A stretch of DNA of 42,527 bases. Origin: Streptomyces sp. JJ38 (lineage in GTDB: Bacteria > Actinomycetota > Actinomycetes > Streptomycetales > Streptomycetaceae). The position numbers and the translations under genes are program-made. The stretch lies in contig NZ_JABLSI010000044.1 of NCBI RefSeq assembly GCF_019303475.1, positions 1 through 42,527 of the forward strand, in the 5' to 3' direction. Shown piece by piece: positions 39,823 to 42,527 of this stretch (position 1 is its first letter; every line of letters begins with the position of its first letter). The notes under the pieces are model-generated. The model saw nothing but the letters and a program-made list of their open reading frames with translations. It did no database searches and was not told the DNA's origin.

Positions 39823-41027
39823 GCCGGCAGCTCCTGCCTGGAACGGGGGGTGGGCGAGGACGCGGCGGCGGCGCGGCCCCCCGCGACGCCGGCGGGCGCG
39901 AACCGGGCCGCGCCGAAGGGCCGGGCCACCTCCGGCAGCAGCCCCGTGGCCAGCGACTCCGCCAGCGCGTCGCCCGTCACGGGAGCGAGCAGCACCCCGT
40001 TGCGGTAGTGGCCGGTGGCGAGCTGGAGCCCCGGGAGGGCGCTCGGCCCGAGCAGCGGGGCGTTGTCGGGCGAGCCCGGGCGCAGCCCGGCGCACGTCTC
40101 CACCAGCGGCAGCTCGGTGAGCCCCGGCACCAGTTCGTGCGCGTCCCGCAGCAGTTCGTACACGCCCCCGGCCGTGACGGTGGTGTCCCAGCCCAGCTCC
40201 TCGCTGGTGGCGCCGAGGACCAGTTCCCCGCTCTCCCGCGGCACCAGATACACCTGGCCGCCGCGCACCACCGCCCGCACGGTGCGGGAGAGGAACGGCG
40301 GGCCGGGCGTCTTCGGCATCCGCAGCCGCAGCACCTGCCCCTTGACCGGCCGCACCGGTGGCACGACGGCCTCGGGCAGGCCGGGCAGCCGGACGCTCTC
40401 GCTGCCCCCGGCCAGCACCACCGTGTCCCCGGTCAGCTCGGTGCCGTCGTCGAGCCGTACGCCCGCCGCGCGGCCGCCGCCGTCCCCCGCGAGCAGCAGC
40501 CGCCCGGCCCGAGCCCGGCGGAAGGCGACTCCGGCCCGCTCGCCGGCCGTCAGCAGCGCGGAGGCGAGCCGCCTCGGGTCGACCTGGTGGTCGCCGTCCA
40601 CCCGCAGCCCGCCGCGGACGCCGGGGGCGAGCATCGGCTCCAGCCGTCGGCACTCCCGTCCGGAGAGCCACTGGGCGTCCAACCCGCAGCGCTGCTGCAG
40701 CGCGTGCAGCTCCCTCAGGTGCGCGCGGTCGTCGGAGTCCAGAGCGACGGCGAGGGTGCCGCAGGCGCGATAGCCCACGTCCTGGCCGGTGGCCTCGGCC
40801 AGCTCGTCGGCGAACGCGGCGTAGCGCTCGGCCGAGGCGAGGTTGAGGGCGAGCAATCCCTCCTCGCCGTAGTGCAGTTCGGTCACCGCGGCGAGCATCC
40901 CGGCAGCCACCCGGGCGGCTCCGCCGCCCGGCGCCGGGTCCACGACGCTCACCCGCATTCCGCGTTGGGCCGCCCGCCAGGCCGTCACCAGCCCGATCAC
41001 GCCGCCGCCCACGATCACCACGTGCAT
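39819..41027 (-). CDS. thiO: Glycine oxidase ThiO
   Basis: This 402-residue FAD enzyme of the DAO family oxidises glycine to the imine used by ThiG. The dinucleotide motif VVIVGGGVIGLVTAWRAA starts it; VVLAGGSES and the C-terminal ETCAGLRPGSPDNAPLLG and ATGHYRNGVLLAPVTGDALAE are typical of ThiO. It is the first gene of the thiamine operon, 14 nt downstream of the riboswitch. Confidence 0.95.
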   Translation of the reverse strand: MHVVIVGGGVIGLVTAWRAAQRGMRVSVVDPAPGGGAARVAAGMLAAVTELHYGEEGLLALNLASAERYAAFADELAEATGQDVGYRACGTLAVALDSDDRAHLRELHALQQRCGLDAQWLSGRECRRLEPMLAPGVRGGLRVDGDHQVDPRRLASALLTAGERAGVAFRRARAGRLLLAGDGGGRAAGVRLDDGTELTGDTVVLAGGSESVRLPGLPEAVVPPVRPVKGQVLRLRMPKTPGPPFLSRTVRAVVRGGQVYLVPRESGELVLGATSEELGWDTTVTAGGVYELLRDAHELVPGLTELPLVETCAGLRPGSPDNAPLLGPSALPGLQLATGHYRNGVLLAPVTGDALAESLATGLLPEVARPFGAARFAPAGVAGGRAAAASSPTPRSRQELPA

Positions 41028-41040
41028 GGGTGTCCAGCTC

Positions 41041-41123
41041 CTCCCTTCGCCGGCATGACCCGGATCAGGTTCCTACGGTCGGAGGCCTCCGCCTCCCTCT
41101 CAGCCCGGCCCGCCGGGCTCCCG
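41041..41123 (-). promoter_or_regulatory. TPP riboswitch (THI element)
   Basis: On the minus strand the conserved blocks appear in order: cgggagcccgg, then GGGCTGAGAGGGAGG, then GACCGTAGGAACCTGATC and CGGGTCATGCCGGCGAAGGGA. These are the thi-box signatures CUGAGA and the GAACCUGAUC...CGGGUaaUgCCgGCGaAGGGA core. The aptamer ends directly at the ggaggag ribosome-binding site of thiO, so TPP binding probably blocks translation initiation. Confidence 0.96.
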
Positions 41124-41194
41124 CGTGTGCGTTGCGACGAACACCCTACTGCGGGGGCCTGCGGGCACCGAAGCGGGAGTTCTAGAGTGATCGT

Positions 41195-42451
41195 GTGACC
41201 TCACGCAGCCAGCAGACCCGCCAGCGCGTCGTGATCGTCGGCGCCGGAATGGCCGGGGTACAGACCGCGGTGCAACTCCGCGAGCAGGGCTGGCCCGGTG
41301 CCGTCACCCTGCTCGGGGCCGAACCGCACCCCCCGTACGACCGGCCGCCCCTGTCCAAGGCGGTGCTCAGCGGCAAGGCCGAGGGCTCCGCCTTCGACGT
41401 GGACTTCGGCGCGCTGGACGTCGGGCTGGAGCTGGGCCGCCGGGTCACCCGGCTGCGTCCGGACGCGCGCGAGGTGGACACCGAGCGGGGGCCGGTCGGT
41501 TACGACCGCCTCGTCGTCGCCAGCGGGGCCGAGCCGGTGCCGCTGCCCGGCAGCGAGGACGTGCCGGGGCTGCACCTGCTGCGCACCCTGGACGACGCCG
41601 AGCGGCTGCGCCCCGTCCTGCGCGAGCGGCGGCGCGTGGTCATCGTCGGCGCCGGCTGGATCGGGGCCGAGTTCGCCACCGCCGCCCGGGAGGCCGGGTG
41701 CCCGGTCACCGTCGTCGAGGCGGCACCGCATCCGCTGGCGGGGGCGCTGCCCGGCGGGGTCGCCGACCGGATGCGCGGCTGGTACGCGGAGAGCGGCGCG
41801 GAGCTGATCACCGGGGTGGCGGTCGCCCGGGTCCATGCCGAGGCCGAGCGCAAGGTGGAGCTGGCCGACGGCCGGACGCTGCCGGCCGACGCCGTCGTCG
41901 TCGGCATCGGCGCCCGCCCCGCCACCGACTGGCTGGCCGGTTCCGGGGTCGACCGCGTGGCGGACGGCTCGGTCCTCGCCGACGAGCGGCTGCGCACCTC
42001 GGTGCCGGACGTCTACGCCGTGGGCGACTGCGCGTCCTTCCCGTCCGCCCGCTACGGCCGCAGGCTGCTCGTCCACCACTGGGACAACGCGCTCAACGGC
42101 CCGCGCACCGTCGCCGCCGGCATCGTGGGCGAGGTGGCCCAGGCCGTGGCGGCGTTCCCGCCCGTCGCCGTCTATGACCCGGTGCCGTACTTCTGGTCGG
42201 AGCAGTTCGGTCGGTTCGTGCAGTACGCCGGGTACCACAGCGCCACCGACGAGGTGCTGTGGCGCGGGGACCCGGACGGCGCCTCATGGGCGGTGTGCTG
42301 GCTGGAGCGGGGTGTGCTCAACGCCCTGCTCGCCGTGGGCCGCCCGCGCGACCTGGCCCAGGGACGGCGGCTGATCGAACGCCGTACCGCGCTCGACCCG
42401 AAGCTGGCCGCCGACCCCTCCGTGCCGCTGAAGAAGGCGGTGCTCGGCTGA
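41195..42451 (+). CDS. NAD(P)/FAD-dependent ferredoxin-reductase-like oxidoreductase
   Basis: This 418-residue flavoprotein resembles rubredoxin/ferredoxin reductases that pass electrons to P450s or dioxygenases. The FAD motif VVIVGAGMAGVQTAVQLRE (about 12-30), YDRPPLSK, the second nucleotide motif VVIVGAGWIGAEFATAARE (about 150-168), VGIGARPATD, VPDVYAVGDCA and the reductase C-terminal domain (VPYFWSEQFGRFVQYAGY) are present. The GTG at 41195 lies 6 nt after TAGAGT (41183-41188) without a ribosome-binding site, again a leaderless-type start. It diverges from the thi operon. The electron partner is unknown; the P450 genes here are far away. Confidence 0.92.
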   Translation: MTSRSQQTRQRVVIVGAGMAGVQTAVQLREQGWPGAVTLLGAEPHPPYDRPPLSKAVLSGKAEGSAFDVDFGALDVGLELGRRVTRLRPDAREVDTERGPVGYDRLVVASGAEPVPLPGSEDVPGLHLLRTLDDAERLRPVLRERRRVVIVGAGWIGAEFATAAREAGCPVTVVEAAPHPLAGALPGGVADRMRGWYAESGAELITGVAVARVHAEAERKVELADGRTLPADAVVVGIGARPATDWLAGSGVDRVADGSVLADERLRTSVPDVYAVGDCASFPSARYGRRLLVHHWDNALNGPRTVAAGIVGEVAQAVAAFPPVAVYDPVPYFWSEQFGRFVQYAGYHSATDEVLWRGDPDGASWAVCWLERGVLNALLAVGRPRDLAQGRRLIERRTALDPKLAADPSVPLKKAVLG

Positions 42452-42527
42452 CGGCGGCCGGAGGCCCGCCCGGTCCGCCGCCCGGCCGCCCCGCTCGCCG
42501 CCCGGCCGCCGCCCCGCGCCGCTCGCC

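Noticed and set aside
42452..42527. Repeat-rich tail (cgccgcccggccgcc twice)
   Set aside because: Low-complexity GC-rich intergenic sequence at the window edge; no feature can be supported.

Overview
The window is very GC-rich, with GTG/ATG starts, strong third-position GC bias and many short overlaps between genes. The gene families are typical of Streptomyces or a close relative: a conservon (cvn) operon, CYP157-type P450, HbpS-SenS-SenR, DUF397/Uma2 proteins, monomeric isocitrate dehydrogenase and a PASTA kinase. No rRNA, tRNA, CRISPR array, transposase or integrase was seen.

Region by region. (1) 1-2.1 kb, minus strand: fused anthranilate synthase under a Trp-codon leader peptide (three consecutive Trp codons) and an attenuator hairpin. 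(2) 2.2-4.9 kb: a secreted HbpS-like heme-binding protein divergent from its likely two-component system SenS/SenR. (3) 5.3-11.4 kb: conservon cvnA-B-C-D (ATP-binding sensor, roadblock, DUF742, Ras-like GTPase), then a CYP157-like P450 without the ExxR motif, an ordinary P450 and a crotonase-family protein. cvnC carries a TTA codon, so bldA control is likely. (4) 11.5-17.4 kb: small accessory genes: DUF4242 protein, DinB-like protein, GNAT, an ArsR/VOC operon under a 28-bp palindrome, a methyltransferase, and an unassigned two-gene unit whose products share a C-x5-H-G...CxxC motif. (5) 17.5-21.4 kb: Tat-exported PhoX phosphatase divergent from a 611-residue protein with two amidase/PGRP domains and four peptidoglycan-binding repeats but no signal peptide. 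(6) 21.5-22.5 kb: Uma2, a DUF397 remnant and a frameshifted ATPase fragment, which look like the scar of a deleted regulatory locus. (7) 22.6-28.6 kb: icd, a TIGR01777-type epimerase, and an MMPL transporter divergent from MarR. (8) 28.7-42.5 kb: an FeS (6-4)-type photolyase, class II DAHP synthase (aroH), an iron-box-controlled bfd/bfr pair, a sulfite-oxidase-like protein, endonuclease IV, a transglycosylase, a PASTA Ser/Thr kinase, a DUF4190-like protein, thiO-thiS-thiG behind a TPP riboswitch, and a ferredoxin-reductase-like flavoprotein.

How the genes fit together. AroH feeds chorismate, which TrpE withdraws toward tryptophan. As I remember S. coelicolor, these two genes are close neighbours (SCO2115, SCO2117), so the block between them here (about 2-30 kb) looks like accessory DNA placed in a conserved locus. 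Many genes in the window appear to have leaderless mRNAs, with a TANNNT box 6-8 nt before the start codon. The best candidates for under-described biology are the cvn/CYP157/P450/crotonase unit, the paired C-H-C-C proteins at 15.8-17.4 kb, and the signal-less double-amidase protein.
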